64,000 nt of DNA from Psychrobacter glaciei (GCF_014652895.1 NZ_BMZR01000008.1:23297-87296), one strand, 5' to 3'. Counted from the stretch's first letter, positions 28,376 through 36,936 are shown. The notes: a model not told the origin generated them from the sequence alone. Made by a program: numbers and translations.

Positions 28376-28962
28376 TCTTTTTGTAAAAGTGGGTAGGGGT
28401 TCACTGCACTGCCATTGATATAAATACCATAATGAACATGGGTTGGTGTTCCTTTAGCATTACCGCTGTCGCCAACATAGCCAATGATATCACCAGCATT
28501 GACCCAGTCATTGGGCGCGATGTCGGCATAATCTTCTAGATGGGCGTAATAATGTCCTGCGCCGCCCGGTCCGACCACCACTACCACGCGTCCCCCTAAT
28601 GTATTTTCTCCAACTTTGCTGACAATGCCTTGCGTCGTAGCTTGTATCGGTGTGCCCCGCGCTGCAAAAATATCAATGCCCTCATGGGAGCGCCCTTGGC
28701 TACGTGCTGCGCCCCAAGTGTCGGTTAGATGCTGCTCTGGTAGTGGACTGGGAAGGCTGTTTTCTATGGGCAACGCTTGTTGCAATAAACTCAGTTGCTG
28801 CCATTTTGCCACGACAAAAGACTGTGTCTGTTGGCTAATGCTAGGTAGTAATTTGTCAAATACAAATAACAGCGCTAGCAATACCGTAGCCCTTATTATT
28901 AGGCTTAGCAAACGGCTGAATAGTGTTGGCTTTGGTGGTCGATTATTGCCATCTGCTAGCAT
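28372..28962 (-). CDS. M23 family metallopeptidase, membrane anchored
   Basis: A 196-residue LytM-type protein: a short cytoplasmic N-terminus, one membrane helix (about 21-41), then a periplasmic M23 domain. Zinc-binding residues are present: [11 protein letters not shown] (H and D) and THVHYGIY (HxH). Such proteins cleave peptide cross-links in peptidoglycan or act as amidase activators; all catalytic residues are kept, so it is likely active. Stop codon overlaps that of phoR on the opposite strand. Confidence 0.9.
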   Translation of the reverse strand: MLADGNNRPPKPTLFSRLLSLIIRATVLLALLFVFDKLLPSISQQTQSFVVAKWQQLSLLQQALPIENSLPSPLPEQHLTDTWGAARSQGRSHEGIDIFAARGTPIQATTQGIVSKVGENTLGGRVVVVVGPGGAGHYYAHLEDYADIAPNDWVNAGDIIGYVGDSGNAKGTPTHVHYGIYINGSAVNPYPLLQKD

Positions 28963-29142
28963 TGATGTCTCTTATATATCTGATGTAGTTTGAGTTAGTA
29001 TTATAAAACCCCTATCTTCCAAGGTGTGTATAGCATTGTTATCTATGGTTTTTGCCCCCATAAATACAAGTACAATAAATAGAGTTTTATCTATTTATTG
29101 TTCCTATTCAGCCACGATGGTGCTATTGATGGTTAATTTTCT

Positions 29143-29883
29143 ATGACTGATGCTTTTAATTCTGCGGACATTTCTAACGTGGCTGACATTTCTACCACGG
29201 CTGATACGGCGCTGGTTATCGATACCGAAACCGATCAAGGCCGTGATCCACGACCGATTCAGGTGGCGACGATTAATGTGGCTAGCGGATTTGAGTGGAT
29301 GAAATACTTCAACAGCGGTCGCTCGATATCACCCGTTGTTATCAAAGTGCATGGTATTACGGATGAAGATGTGGCTGGGCTTGAGCGTTTTGATTTGGAG
29401 CAATTTGAATTGCCCAAGTACTTAATTGGTCACAACGTACGTTTTGATTGGCGGGTGATTGGCAGTCCCTCTGCCAAGCTGATTTGTACCGTGAGGCTGG
29501 CGCGCGTGGCCTTCCCAGAGTGGAGCGCTTACAGTCAATCTAAGTGTATCGAGCAATTATTGGGCAAGTCTGAGGCGAGCAGAATGACGATAGCCGCTCA
29601 TGACGCGCTAGGTGACGCGCGTATGTGCTACTTACTTTATCAAGCTTGCTGTGAGCGTCTAGAGATTGCGCCGACGGATTTTGCGGCGGCACATGCTATC
29701 TCTAACAAAGCCAATCCCGTGAGCAAGATGCCCTTTGGTAAGCATAAAGGTAAGCTGATTAAAGACGTACCCATCAACTATGTGAAATGGATGCTCGGTA
29801 ACATCCATAACATGCAGCCGTCGCTTTATTCAGCGTTGACGAAGCGTATTAAGGCAGCAGACGTAGAAAATGCAAAAGAGTAA
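29143..29883 (+). CDS. exoX: 3'-5' exonuclease, ExoX type (DEDDh) with C-terminal DUF3820
   Basis: Exodeoxyribonuclease X-like protein of 246 residues. The DEDDh motifs are seen: Asp-x-Glu in VIDTETDQ, Asp in IGHNVRFDW, and His-x4-Asp in AHDALGDARM. The C-terminal segment MPFGKHKGKLIKDVPINYVKWML matches the tail of E. coli ExoX. In E. coli it acts on single-strand ends in mismatch repair and recombination. The N-terminus carries an extra 20 residues with an in-frame 18-bp tandem duplication (ADISNV / ADISTT). Confidence 0.88.
   Translation: MTDAFNSADISNVADISTTADTALVIDTETDQGRDPRPIQVATINVASGFEWMKYFNSGRSISPVVIKVHGITDEDVAGLERFDLEQFELPKYLIGHNVRFDWRVIGSPSAKLICTVRLARVAFPEWSAYSQSKCIEQLLGKSEASRMTIAAHDALGDARMCYLLYQACCERLEIAPTDFAAAHAISNKANPVSKMPFGKHKGKLIKDVPINYVKWMLGNIHNMQPSLYSALTKRIKAADVENAKE
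29164..29199 (+). repeat. In-frame 18-bp tandem duplication in exoX
   Basis: Units at 29164-29181 and 29182-29199 (GCGGACATTTCTAACGTG and GCTGACATTTCTACCACG), with the start of a third. They encode six-residue repeats in the N-terminal extension. Confidence 0.75.
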
Positions 29884-29938
29884 AGCGCATTATCATCTGT
29901 TCTATTTTTATTCATGCTCGAAGCTGTAGTTTTGGAAG

Positions 29939-30892
29939 TTATTGTTGCTGATTTAACCAATCTACCGCCATTTGCCATAACTCAGGTGCCTTGGCATTGG
30001 TTCGACCACTAAAATAACGCATATGACCGATACTGCTCAGACCGAAGTCTTTTGGCTCAAAAAAGCGTTTTTCGACCGGCATCTTTGTATAGACGCGAAT
30101 CATGTCGTCGATGTTTTTGCTATTCGCAATTTCGTCATCGCTAAAGCCTAACCACAGTGCTGGCATGCGAATGTCATCATAAAAATGCGTGTGAATACTT
30201 TTGCCAAAGGCAGTCTTTATATAACCTGAGCCATTGCACCATTCGCGCCACTGACGAGCCACGCCGCGTGGTAGCGGCTCACCCATGCCGATTTTATCTG
30301 ATGGGGTGTAACCTAATGCAAAATTCGTGACAGGAATGAATGCATCCATAAAACCCATCGCTTTAATTTTATACGGCATGTCCATGTTCTTGATACAACC
30401 TGACGAGCAAGCGACATTGAACACCGAGGCGATAGCATCATAATTGCGCATCAGACCAATCAGCTGACCGCCTGCGCTGTGACCGATGAGATGGTAAGAC
30501 GCATCAGGAAATTCATCTTGCAACGCATCGAGGACGGCTGGCATATCATGACGACCCCAACTTATCAGTGAGGCATCACATTTGGCCAAATCGGTTGCTA
30601 GTGACTCGCCGATACCTTCGTTGTCAAAGGTCAGTACACCGAAGCCCTGCGCTGCTAAATGGCTCGCAAAGTTATGATAAAACTGACGCTTGATACCAGT
30701 GGCAGGCGCTATCATGACGGCGGCTTTGACCGCTTCTGTAGGACGATAAACCGTTGCGGCCAACGCTTGATTACGCTCAGTCATGATGCTTAGTGAGTAG
30801 CTGCCGTTATCGTCGTTGCTTTCATGATCATTATTAGCGTCGATTGTGTCACCTTGTGGTGCTACAGAAGATGGCGCATGATTATTATGCAT
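29939..30892 (-). CDS. Alpha/beta hydrolase
   Basis: A 317-residue serine hydrolase with nucleophile elbow GHSAGGQ, oxyanion-type APATGIKRQFYHNFA and a C-terminal His in SSIGHMRYF. The layout resembles the COG4757 predicted hydrolases (quinoprotein-independent, cytoplasmic). No signal peptide is visible; the first 40 residues are polar and Asn/Asp-rich. Substrate is unknown. Single-gene unit. Confidence 0.85.
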   Translation of the reverse strand: MHNNHAPSSVAPQGDTIDANNDHESNDDNGSYSLSIMTERNQALAATVYRPTEAVKAAVMIAPATGIKRQFYHNFASHLAAQGFGVLTFDNEGIGESLATDLAKCDASLISWGRHDMPAVLDALQDEFPDASYHLIGHSAGGQLIGLMRNYDAIASVFNVACSSGCIKNMDMPYKIKAMGFMDAFIPVTNFALGYTPSDKIGMGEPLPRGVARQWREWCNGSGYIKTAFGKSIHTHFYDDIRMPALWLGFSDDEIANSKNIDDMIRVYTKMPVEKRFFEPKDFGLSSIGHMRYFSGRTNAKAPELWQMAVDWLNQQQ

Positions 30893-31396
30893 AAAAATAC
30901 CTTGATGAGTTTTGTCGTTTTTATTAAGGATGATAAGTATTGACCTGCAACGTTTTATAGCAAGTCAGTGCTAAAAAATGTAGTCATTGCGTAGCGATAA
31001 ATCGTTGCTACCGCGTGATAGCACGGCTTATGTTAAGATAAACGCTAGCAAATAGCAGGATAATGAGCGCTATTTTATTTTCTCTGTGAGCAACCAGATT
31101 TATGCTATTTCTACTGACCACTTATAAAAACAAATATAAAAATCACAAATAGGTGTGAGTTTGACGGATGCTTATTATGCGTAATTAATAGACTGCTGAC
31201 AACACCTTAGACCTTATGAGAGCGCCTCATCATAAGCTCTTATCAGCAAAGCGTAAAAAGAGTAAAAGGTGGCAGCACTACAGAATACAGCGAGTTAACG
31301 TTAGTGATAAACGTCATATTGTGTCATTCTAACAAACGATAAACCCCTTTACCGAACCATTCAATACAATAATCTAAGCAAACTTAGGAGCGTTAT
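30893..31396. other. Intergenic region between the alpha/beta hydrolase and LOG genes
   Basis: About 500 A+T-rich bases between divergent genes. A perfect 7-bp stem-loop (CTTATGA ... TCATAAG) lies at 31213-31236. No gene is seen. Confidence 0.5.
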
Positions 31397-32074
31397 ATGC
31401 AAATGAAAATTAATAATGAGAATTATGAGGTTATTACCAGCCAAGATATCACTCATATCGAAAAAGCCGTGGATAAATCAACATTAGCGATGCCATTAGT
31501 GGCTGTTTATTGTGGGTCACGACTGGGTAACAGTGAGGTTTATGAGCAAGCAGCCCGTGAGCTTGGTCGTGCTCTAGCAGAAAATGGGTTGGGTTTGGTT
31601 TATGGCGGTGCCAGTATTGGTCTAATGGGTGCAGTGGCTGACGACGTTATCAAAGGCGGCGCGCAAGCTGTTGGTGTAATTCCCACCTTTATGCTCAAAC
31701 ACGAAATCGCCCATGAGGGTCTGACTCGTCTGCATCTGACCGATACCATGCACACGCGCAAGACGGTCATGGCAGAGTACGCGGATGCTTTTATTACTTT
31801 ACCCGGTGGCCTTGGTACGCTCGAAGAGATTATGGAAATCGCCACATGGCGTCAGCTGTACCAACATGAAAAGCCGATGATTATTCTGAACATTAATGGC
31901 TTTTATGATCGCATGATTGAGCACTTAAAATATACCACGGAACAAGGCTTTATGAAGCAGCAAGATCTTGAGCGTTTGGTGGTTTGTAATACCATCGCTG
32001 AAGCGATTGATTTGTTACGGACAATCGTGACGATAGATGATGCGGTCGATACTGAAAAAATGGCAGGCAATTAA
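31397..32074 (+). CDS. LOG-family protein (TIGR00730, nucleoside 5'-monophosphate phosphoribohydrolase type)
   Basis: A 225-residue Rossmann-like protein. The LOG motif PGGLGTLEEI is present, with GLGLVYGGASIGLMGAVAD and the arginine segment MHTRKTVM. Members release free base from nucleoside monophosphates (cytokinin-activating in plants, purine nucleosidase in bacteria); the bacterial role is unclear. An N-terminal extension of about 33 residues precedes the fold (MPLVAVYCGSR). Start 31397 has AGGAG upstream. The terminator is a long perfect hairpin. Confidence 0.9.
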   Translation: MQMKINNENYEVITSQDITHIEKAVDKSTLAMPLVAVYCGSRLGNSEVYEQAARELGRALAENGLGLVYGGASIGLMGAVADDVIKGGAQAVGVIPTFMLKHEIAHEGLTRLHLTDTMHTRKTVMAEYADAFITLPGGLGTLEEIMEIATWRQLYQHEKPMIILNINGFYDRMIEHLKYTTEQGFMKQQDLERLVVCNTIAEAIDLLRTIVTIDDAVDTEKMAGN

Positions 32075-32124
32075 ATATAGGTAGATCAGAATATAAGCTG
32101 TTAAATGGTCTCATTGTATATAAG

Positions 32125-32169
32125 AAAAAAGGAGGTCGTCGCTAATCACTAGCGACGACCTCCTTTTTT
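32125..32169. terminator. Perfect 20-bp terminator hairpin
   Basis: AAAAAAGGAGGTCGTCGCTA pairs fully with TAGCGACGACCTCCTTTTTT around a five-base loop ATCAC. It can terminate both the LOG gene and the convergent FAD oxidoreductase gene. Confidence 0.97.
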
Positions 32170-32230
32170 CTATACTCTTTAGCGTTGGCTACTGCCAGAT
32201 TTATCGAACGTATTAACAGACGGCAAACGC

Positions 32231-33898
32231 CTAAGGCTGAGCTGGTGTTAAATTCTCTAACGCCATTGCGCGAATGCTATGATTGACATCAGCCATCGCC
32301 GCTGGGAAACCACGATCTTCAGCCAAGACGCGTGCCACTTTATCAATCGTTAAGCTATCGTTGTTGGCTAGATAGGCCCAGTCGTGCGCATAGCGGCTAC
32401 GATTTTCTGCTGTGTCATTGTCGATTAAGCCAAGAGTCGTCAATTCATTAACGATTTGATCAGCAGCGATTAAGGTAGAAGATGCTTTGACATTTTCTGC
32501 GCGGGCGTAACGTATATTAGAGTATAAACTCACATCTGCTACCCGTAAGGTATCGTCCTGCCCCGGGATTTGCTGTCCGCCGTATAAGGCATTACCGACG
32601 GTGCGCGCACTGTTAAAGGTAGGCACAAACTCTGCTACGTACTCAATCGCTTGCTGGCTACGGGCTTGTAGCGGTGCTTTGTCCCAGCCATCTTCGATAT
32701 AATGTACATACTGAGGCGGTAATTGAGGTTGTGCACTGGCTTTATCAGAAGCGACCAAGCCATCAGTAAATAGGGTGATGGCTTTACTCATACCGTGGAT
32801 TTGAAAGTAACCGCCTGGATAAGGCGTTAGCTGCGCCATACCCTCTGGCGTGCCGCGACTGCCATACACGATAATCTCGGGTATTTGTCCACCAGCGTCG
32901 CCCCAGTGCGTGATATAAGAAGATTTGAACTCAACCATACGCTCGACTTTGACACCGACCATATCGTCGATAACACCAGTGCGAAAACCGCAAGCATTGA
33001 CCAAGTAATCGACTTCGATAGACTCAGGTTGAGACCGGCTCGCTTGCTGGTAATCGACGCGCCATTTTGTGACATGGTGATCAGCGTTGGTACAGTTCTC
33101 ACAATCCACAGGCATGACTTGCTTAATTTCTGTATTGGTAAAGACGTGCGCATGCTCATAGCCTTCTAAGGCGAGTTGAGCAGAAGCGGCTAAACGAAAA
33201 ATATTCCAGCCATACTCTTGCACGACGATAAGCGGAAACTTCACTTTGTTCAAGTCCAAATACTTAGCAACCGGTATCACCCATTCGTCAATCGTGCTCG
33301 GTATCGCAACTTGCTCACGTTCAGACAGCGCAATCAGTTGCTCATGACTATAGAGCTGATAGTAGTTTTCCGGTTCGCCCAGTACTTTGTTATTGCTGTC
33401 TTGTGCGATGAGCTCGCGATAAGCATCCGTCAAGATATCGAGACGCGGTAGCAAGTCTTCGGGCAAGCCTTCGTCGCGCGTTGGGACAGCAAATACGGTT
33501 GGACGTACATCGATGGTATAAGGATAAAGGCGAAGAATATCGATACACTGCTTAAGCAAAGCAACGCAGTCTTCGTCAGGGATTTCACGGTATAGATTAC
33601 CACCCGCGTGCAAATGGCACATTGGTGGACCATCGATAAGCGACTTTTTCTTTTCAAAGACGTAGGTTTCAAGTCCTAGTGCGGCGAGGCGAATAGCAAT
33701 CGTTGCCCCTGCAGTACCGCCGCCTAGAATGCCGACGCGTTTTTTAGATAGCTCGTCCTTTGTGGCAGCCGCTACTGTATCAAGTTTAGTCTCTGAAAAT
33801 TCGATCTCTTTGAGATCAATATCTTGAGCATCAGTATTCTGCGATTCAGCATCGTGCAGGATGGCTTGAGAGGCGTTTTTGCTAAAATTATCGGTCAT
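32231..33898 (-). CDS. FAD-dependent oxidoreductase of unknown substrate
   Basis: A 555-residue protein. The first 45 residues are acidic and polar; then comes a dinucleotide-binding motif GILGGGTAGATIAIRLA (about 56-72) with an acidic residue at the end of the second strand (VFEKK). Further in is LVNACGFRTG, typical of DAO/GMC-like FAD enzymes. The C-terminal half has no motif I can place. No operon partners. I do not recognise the reaction; it resembles conserved Moraxellaceae FAD oxidoreductases annotated without function. Confidence 0.72.
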   Translation of the reverse strand: MTDNFSKNASQAILHDAESQNTDAQDIDLKEIEFSETKLDTVAAATKDELSKKRVGILGGGTAGATIAIRLAALGLETYVFEKKKSLIDGPPMCHLHAGGNLYREIPDEDCVALLKQCIDILRLYPYTIDVRPTVFAVPTRDEGLPEDLLPRLDILTDAYRELIAQDSNNKVLGEPENYYQLYSHEQLIALSEREQVAIPSTIDEWVIPVAKYLDLNKVKFPLIVVQEYGWNIFRLAASAQLALEGYEHAHVFTNTEIKQVMPVDCENCTNADHHVTKWRVDYQQASRSQPESIEVDYLVNACGFRTGVIDDMVGVKVERMVEFKSSYITHWGDAGGQIPEIIVYGSRGTPEGMAQLTPYPGGYFQIHGMSKAITLFTDGLVASDKASAQPQLPPQYVHYIEDGWDKAPLQARSQQAIEYVAEFVPTFNSARTVGNALYGGQQIPGQDDTLRVADVSLYSNIRYARAENVKASSTLIAADQIVNELTTLGLIDNDTAENRSRYAHDWAYLANNDSLTIDKVARVLAEDRGFPAAMADVNHSIRAMALENLTPAQP

Positions 33899-34378
33899 TG
33901 TCGTTGTTATATCCTTGATAGCATCAGCGTCGGGACATGCTCTGCTTATTCATATAATTGTTTGGGCATATAAGTGTCTGATCATGTCAGTGTCTTGAAT
34001 CTTGTTGTAGCTATTGATATGCGTGCGGATACAGTCAAGTTCAACATTCATATGAGACCGCTATAGTCATACTTTTGATTATATGGCTCTTCTCATATAC
34101 TGCTTATCATTTATAGCGCTATTTTACGAAAACCTATTGTGTATATGATGACAAATACGTAAGTAGATGCATTAGTTTTGTCAACAAATTGCGATGGACT
34201 GTCTTGACCATGAAAAACAAAAATAGAAATGAGACGCCTAGCATCATTTAAGTATCAACAATCCTTTAAACGTCCATCAACATGAAATACCTTTGCTCAT
34301 AAGATTCATGTGATGGTTTATTAATTTGTAATATTCGCAGGTTTTTGTAAGTTTATATTCTGACAAAAACGACCGTTT

Positions 34379-34394
34379 TATAGCATATGCTATA
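34379..34394. promoter_or_regulatory. Perfect 16-bp palindrome, candidate operator
   Basis: TATAGCATATGCTATA, symmetric over all 16 bases and extended by T-rich/A-rich arms. It lies about 40 bases before a very short open frame. A regulator-binding site is an inference. Confidence 0.45.
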
Positions 34395-34415
34395 GTAAAA
34401 TCACTTGAAATCCTC

Positions 34416-34460
34416 TGTGAGAGTAAAGCGTATGAAAGTAAGGCCTATGAAAGTAAAGCA
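34416..34460 (+). repeat. Three 15-bp tandem units
   Basis: TGTGAGAGTAAAGCG, TATGAAAGTAAGGCC and TATGAAAGTAAAGCA follow each other without gaps. Units two and three form the first codons of the short open frame at 34432. Confidence 0.75.
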
Positions 34461-34482
34461 ACTGTCTGAGCGTATGACTTAA
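34432..34482 (+). CDS. Very short open frame, leader peptide or remnant
   Basis: Sixteen codons (MKVRPMKVKQLSERMT, stop TAA) preceded by GAGAG at a usable distance. The second half resembles the first residues of MerR-type regulators (MKVKQLSERM), so it could be a truncated regulator start. It is equally likely to be chance produced by the tandem repeat. Translation is not shown. Confidence 0.2.
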   Translation: MKVRPMKVKQLSERMT

Positions 34483-34612
34483 CTATCGCACAAATCAGCA
34501 GATTGCAATATTGATAATTAATAAACACCATGTTCAATAAAAATTCAGTTTAATAAAAATCTAGATTAATAAGATGTTTTTTTTAAATACTTTTAAATAC
34601 AAGGAAGTGATT

Positions 34613-35047
34613 ATGAAACGTATTCTGATGTTATCTGCTCTAGCCAGTGTGTTGACCGTAACGGGTTGTTCGACGCTAAACAATGTGTTTGGCAATGACG
34701 ATTCAGGCATGCATGACGTACAAGCTACCATGAGCAATAAAGCGCCAGTTGCCAGTATGAATGGGATGTTAGTGGATGCTACCAACAAAATGACGCTATA
34801 TACCTTTGACAAAGACTCCATGAACAAATCAGAGTGTGGCTCGGCATGTCTACTGGCTTGGCCAGCGTTTATGGCACCGAGCAATGCCCAAGCTTCTGGT
34901 CAGTTCGCTGCTTTTCAGCGGGAAGATGGTAAGTATCAATGGGCTGTCAATGGTAAGCCTTTGTACTTTTATGCCAATGATACAAAAGTTGGCGATACCG
35001 ACGGTGATAACAAGCTTGGCGTTTGGCATATTATTAAAACTAAATAA
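34613..35047 (+). CDS. Small lipoprotein with secreted-repeat domain (COG4315)
   Basis: A 144-residue predicted lipoprotein. The signal peptide ends in a lipobox TVTGC near residue 20. The rest matches the secreted-repeat family of unknown function (COG4315): MLVDATNKMTLYTFDKD, CGSACLLAWPAF with two conserved Cys, and WAVNGKPLYFYANDTKVGD. Usually these proteins carry two repeats of this type; two are seen. The start at 34613 follows AAGGAAG; an upstream in-frame ATG at 34574 would put the lipobox too far in. Function unknown, envelope located. Confidence 0.87.
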   Translation: MKRILMLSALASVLTVTGCSTLNNVFGNDDSGMHDVQATMSNKAPVASMNGMLVDATNKMTLYTFDKDSMNKSECGSACLLAWPAFMAPSNAQASGQFAAFQREDGKYQWAVNGKPLYFYANDTKVGDTDGDNKLGVWHIIKTK

Positions 35048-35067
35048 AACAAGTAGGTTTCAAGTCG

Positions 35068-35100
35068 AAAAAAAGCAGCCATCATAGTGGCTGCTTTTTT
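35068..35100. terminator. Terminator after the small lipoprotein gene
   Basis: AAAAAAAGCAGCCA / TGGCTGCTTTTTT with loop TCATAG. It lies between convergent genes and can act both ways. Confidence 0.92.
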
Positions 35101-35131
35101 AGGTAAAGGTTTTTTAAAAAGTATTTCAGCG

Positions 35132-35737
35132 CTATTTTATTGTTTTCTGTACCAATTCACCATCGATTTGAATGGGAACATCGGTAGTGATGCCGGCAGC
35201 AAATGCCGTCATACCATAGGCTGCGCGATCAATGATACCGGTAGCACGAAAACCAATGACTGGCTCTTTCGTAAGAGGGCTGTTGGCGATTTTATTTAAC
35301 GTTACGTCTAGTGTGAGGGGCTTGGTTTGACCAAGCATGGTGAAATCACCCGTTACTTTGGCTTGTTGTGGGTTGCTAAAAGTGACTTGGGTAGATTTAA
35401 AAGTCATCGCTGGGTATTTAGCCACATTAAAAAATTCATCCGTTCTTAGATGCTTATCACGGGCATCCCAATTGGTATCGATGCTATCGGTTGCAATTGT
35501 AAAGCTCATATTGGTTTTGCTAGGGGCCTTGATATCGTAATTGACCACACCTTGCACATCATTAAAGCGACCCATGGTCGTTGAAAACCCTAAGTGATTG
35601 ACAGAAAAGCCGACACGGGTATGTGAGTCATCTAATTGCCATTGGCTAGGTAATACCGCGCTTGCCATGGTGGTGACCGCAAGTGCTGAGCTGATGAGTA
35701 GGGCTTTCGTGGTGGTTTTTAGGGCAGTATTTATCAT
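35132..35737 (-). CDS. YceI family periplasmic protein
   Basis: A 201-residue secreted protein: signal peptide about 1-27 ending MASA, then a lipocalin-like YceI barrel. Family motifs are WQLDDSHTRVGFSVNHLG, FNDVQGVVNYD, IDTNWDARDKHLRTDEFF and VTGDFTMLGQTKPL. The family binds polyisoprenoid lipids, and E. coli YceI is base- and osmotic-stress induced. The role here is inferred by family only. Convergent with the lipoprotein gene. Confidence 0.92.
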   Translation of the reverse strand: MINTALKTTTKALLISSALAVTTMASAVLPSQWQLDDSHTRVGFSVNHLGFSTTMGRFNDVQGVVNYDIKAPSKTNMSFTIATDSIDTNWDARDKHLRTDEFFNVAKYPAMTFKSTQVTFSNPQQAKVTGDFTMLGQTKPLTLDVTLNKIANSPLTKEPVIGFRATGIIDRAAYGMTAFAAGITTDVPIQIDGELVQKTIK

Positions 35738-35933
35738 TGTTTATTATCCTTATTTAGTGACTGTTAATGAGGAGTACTTCATTTAATAACCGTTAATTTA
35801 ACGATGATTAATTTACGAGTATTAAATGGTCACTGAGGTGACGTTTGTCATAATAGCAGTAAGTATTTATAAAAGCAGGCTATGGGCAACACGGCTAATA
35901 CTTTATGAATCTTAATACTAAAAACTCAATACT

Positions 35934-36104
35934 AGGGCGTGTCCTCAATTCAATTGATCATATCTAAACGGGCTAAAAATGGCTAAATTTTGCCAAACAT
36001 CGTTAAATAGCTGGTTAATATCCCGATATTATCTGCGCTATTTTCCTCGTTTGACTGCAATTTATCTCATTTTTATCACCATTTTTAAAATGAGGACATG
36101 CCCT
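35934..36104. mobile_element. MITE with 14-bp terminal inverted repeats
   Basis: AGGGCGTGTCCTCA (35934-35947) and TGAGGACATGCCCT (36091-36104) are inverted with one mismatch. The 171-bp interior has no transposase frame. A TA dinucleotide stands at both junctions if the outer A/T pair is counted as target, consistent with the two- to four-base duplications of IS5-family (IS427-type) elements, whose ends look similar. A full-length partner is not in the window. Confidence 0.75.
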
Positions 36105-36209
36105 AAAAAGCAGGTATTATTTAAATAATCTACAAATTTCGTCGTTATTAAGTGGTTTATCTAATCAAATATTATAATAGCATAGAATACTTATCTCAAT
36201 AGCATTGTC

Positions 36210-36372
36210 GGTTTGCTGGTGCTTTATCATCTATGATGATCGCAACTGCTGCTTGCATCAAACGCCAAAAACCGTTAAAATCGCGGTTTAATTTTCCCAC
36301 TGGGGAAGGCTAGGTAAGCAGAGGTATGGTGTTGGGTGCTGGAATAAGCCAGTGACGTAGCTGCCAGCCTTG
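36210..36372 (+). ncRNA. Structured segment, possible degenerate cobalamin-riboswitch-like RNA
   Basis: Three short motifs occur in the order found in cobalamin riboswitches: ATCGCAACTG, CCACTGGGGAAGGC, and AGCCAGTGACGTAGCTGCC, which resembles a B12 box with extra bases. AAGGCT (36306) can pair with AGCCTT (36366), and CTGG/CCAG forms an inner hairpin. The usual 5' core is not seen and the downstream gene has no B12 link. Low confidence. Confidence 0.2.
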
Positions 36373-36409
36373 CAAATGTCCTTAGTGCCTCAGTTACGTA
36401 TGCTCAGTT

Positions 36410-36479
36410 TTATAAGTGCTTTTTTATGAGAGCTTCTTTATAAGAACTTTTTTATAAGAATTTCTTTATAAAAGCTTCG
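36410..36479 (+). repeat. Five 14-bp tandem repeats upstream of rpmE2
   Basis: Units start at 36410, 36424, 36438, 36452 and 36466, exactly 14 bases apart. Consensus TTATAAGWGCTTYT. The array ends 48 bases before the rpmE2 ATG. Confidence 0.85.
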
Positions 36480-36527
36480 ACACATTGTCAATAAGACTGT
36501 AAATACATCGGACATAGAGAGTTTATT

Positions 36528-36827
36528 ATGCGTAAAGATATCCATCCTGATTACCAAGAAGTTTTGTTCCACGACACTAACGCTGACGTGTTCTTTTTGA
36601 CTCGTTCAACGGCTAAAACTAAAGCCACTCGTGAATACGAAGGTAAAGAATACCCATACTACCCACTTGATATCTCAAGTGCGTCGCATCCATTCTATAC
36701 TGGTGAGCAACGTAAAACTTCTACCGAAGGTCGTGTTGCTAGCTTTAACAAACGCTTTGGTGCGTTTGGTGGCCGTAACAAGAAAGCTGCTGATTCTACT
36801 GAACAAGCTGCTGATTCTGCTGAATAA
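36528..36827 (+). CDS. rpmE2: 50S ribosomal protein L31 type B
   Basis: Zinc-independent form of L31. The 99 residues begin [21 protein letters not shown] and contain no CxxC zinc ribbon, unlike RpmE. In many bacteria this paralogue is induced by zinc shortage through Zur, but I see no clear Zur box here; a five-unit tandem repeat takes up the promoter region. The C-terminus ends in a duplicated segment (AADSTEQ / AADSAE) made by a 21-bp tandem duplication that includes the stop codon. Confidence 0.95.
   Translation: MRKDIHPDYQEVLFHDTNADVFFLTRSTAKTKATREYEGKEYPYYPLDISSASHPFYTGEQRKTSTEGRVASFNKRFGAFGGRNKKAADSTEQAADSAE
36786..36827 (+). repeat. 21-bp tandem duplication at the rpmE2 3' end
   Basis: GCTGCTGATTCTACTGAACAA is followed by a second 21-base unit ending GAATAA. 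One base change turned CAA into the stop TAA, so the second unit defines the end of the protein. Confidence 0.8.
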
Positions 36828-36864
36828 GTTACGCTTATCGCGTCAATTTATTTTGCTAAGCCAT

Positions 36865-36896
36865 AAAAAACCGCTGATTATTCAGCGGTTTTTTTT
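36865..36896. terminator. Terminator after rpmE2
   Basis: AAAAAACCGCTGA / TCAGCGGTTTTTT with a short loop TTAT. Strong and symmetric. Confidence 0.94.
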
Positions 36897-36936
36897 GTTT
36901 AAACTTCAACGTTAAGTTTTAGATTATTAAATCTTG

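Larger units (their letters stand above)
33899..34612. other. Intergenic region with palindrome and tandem repeats upstream of a lipoprotein gene
   Basis: About 700 A+T-rich bases. It contains a perfect 16-bp palindrome (34379-34394), three 15-bp tandem units (34416-34460), a 16-codon open frame (34432-34482) and an imperfect 16-bp repeat (34533-34572). The lipoprotein gene starts at 34613 after AAGGAAG. Confidence 0.6.
35738..36527. other. Intergenic region with MITE, structured segment and tandem repeats
   Basis: About 790 bases between divergent YceI and rpmE2 genes. It contains a 171-bp MITE (35934-36104), a G+C-richer structured segment (about 36210-36372) and five 14-bp tandem repeats (36410-36479). 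The rpmE2 start follows GAGAG. Confidence 0.7.

Noticed and set aside
36410..36479. 14-bp repeat array considered as a CRISPR
   Set aside because: Units are contiguous with no spacers, far shorter than CRISPR repeats, and no cas genes are present.
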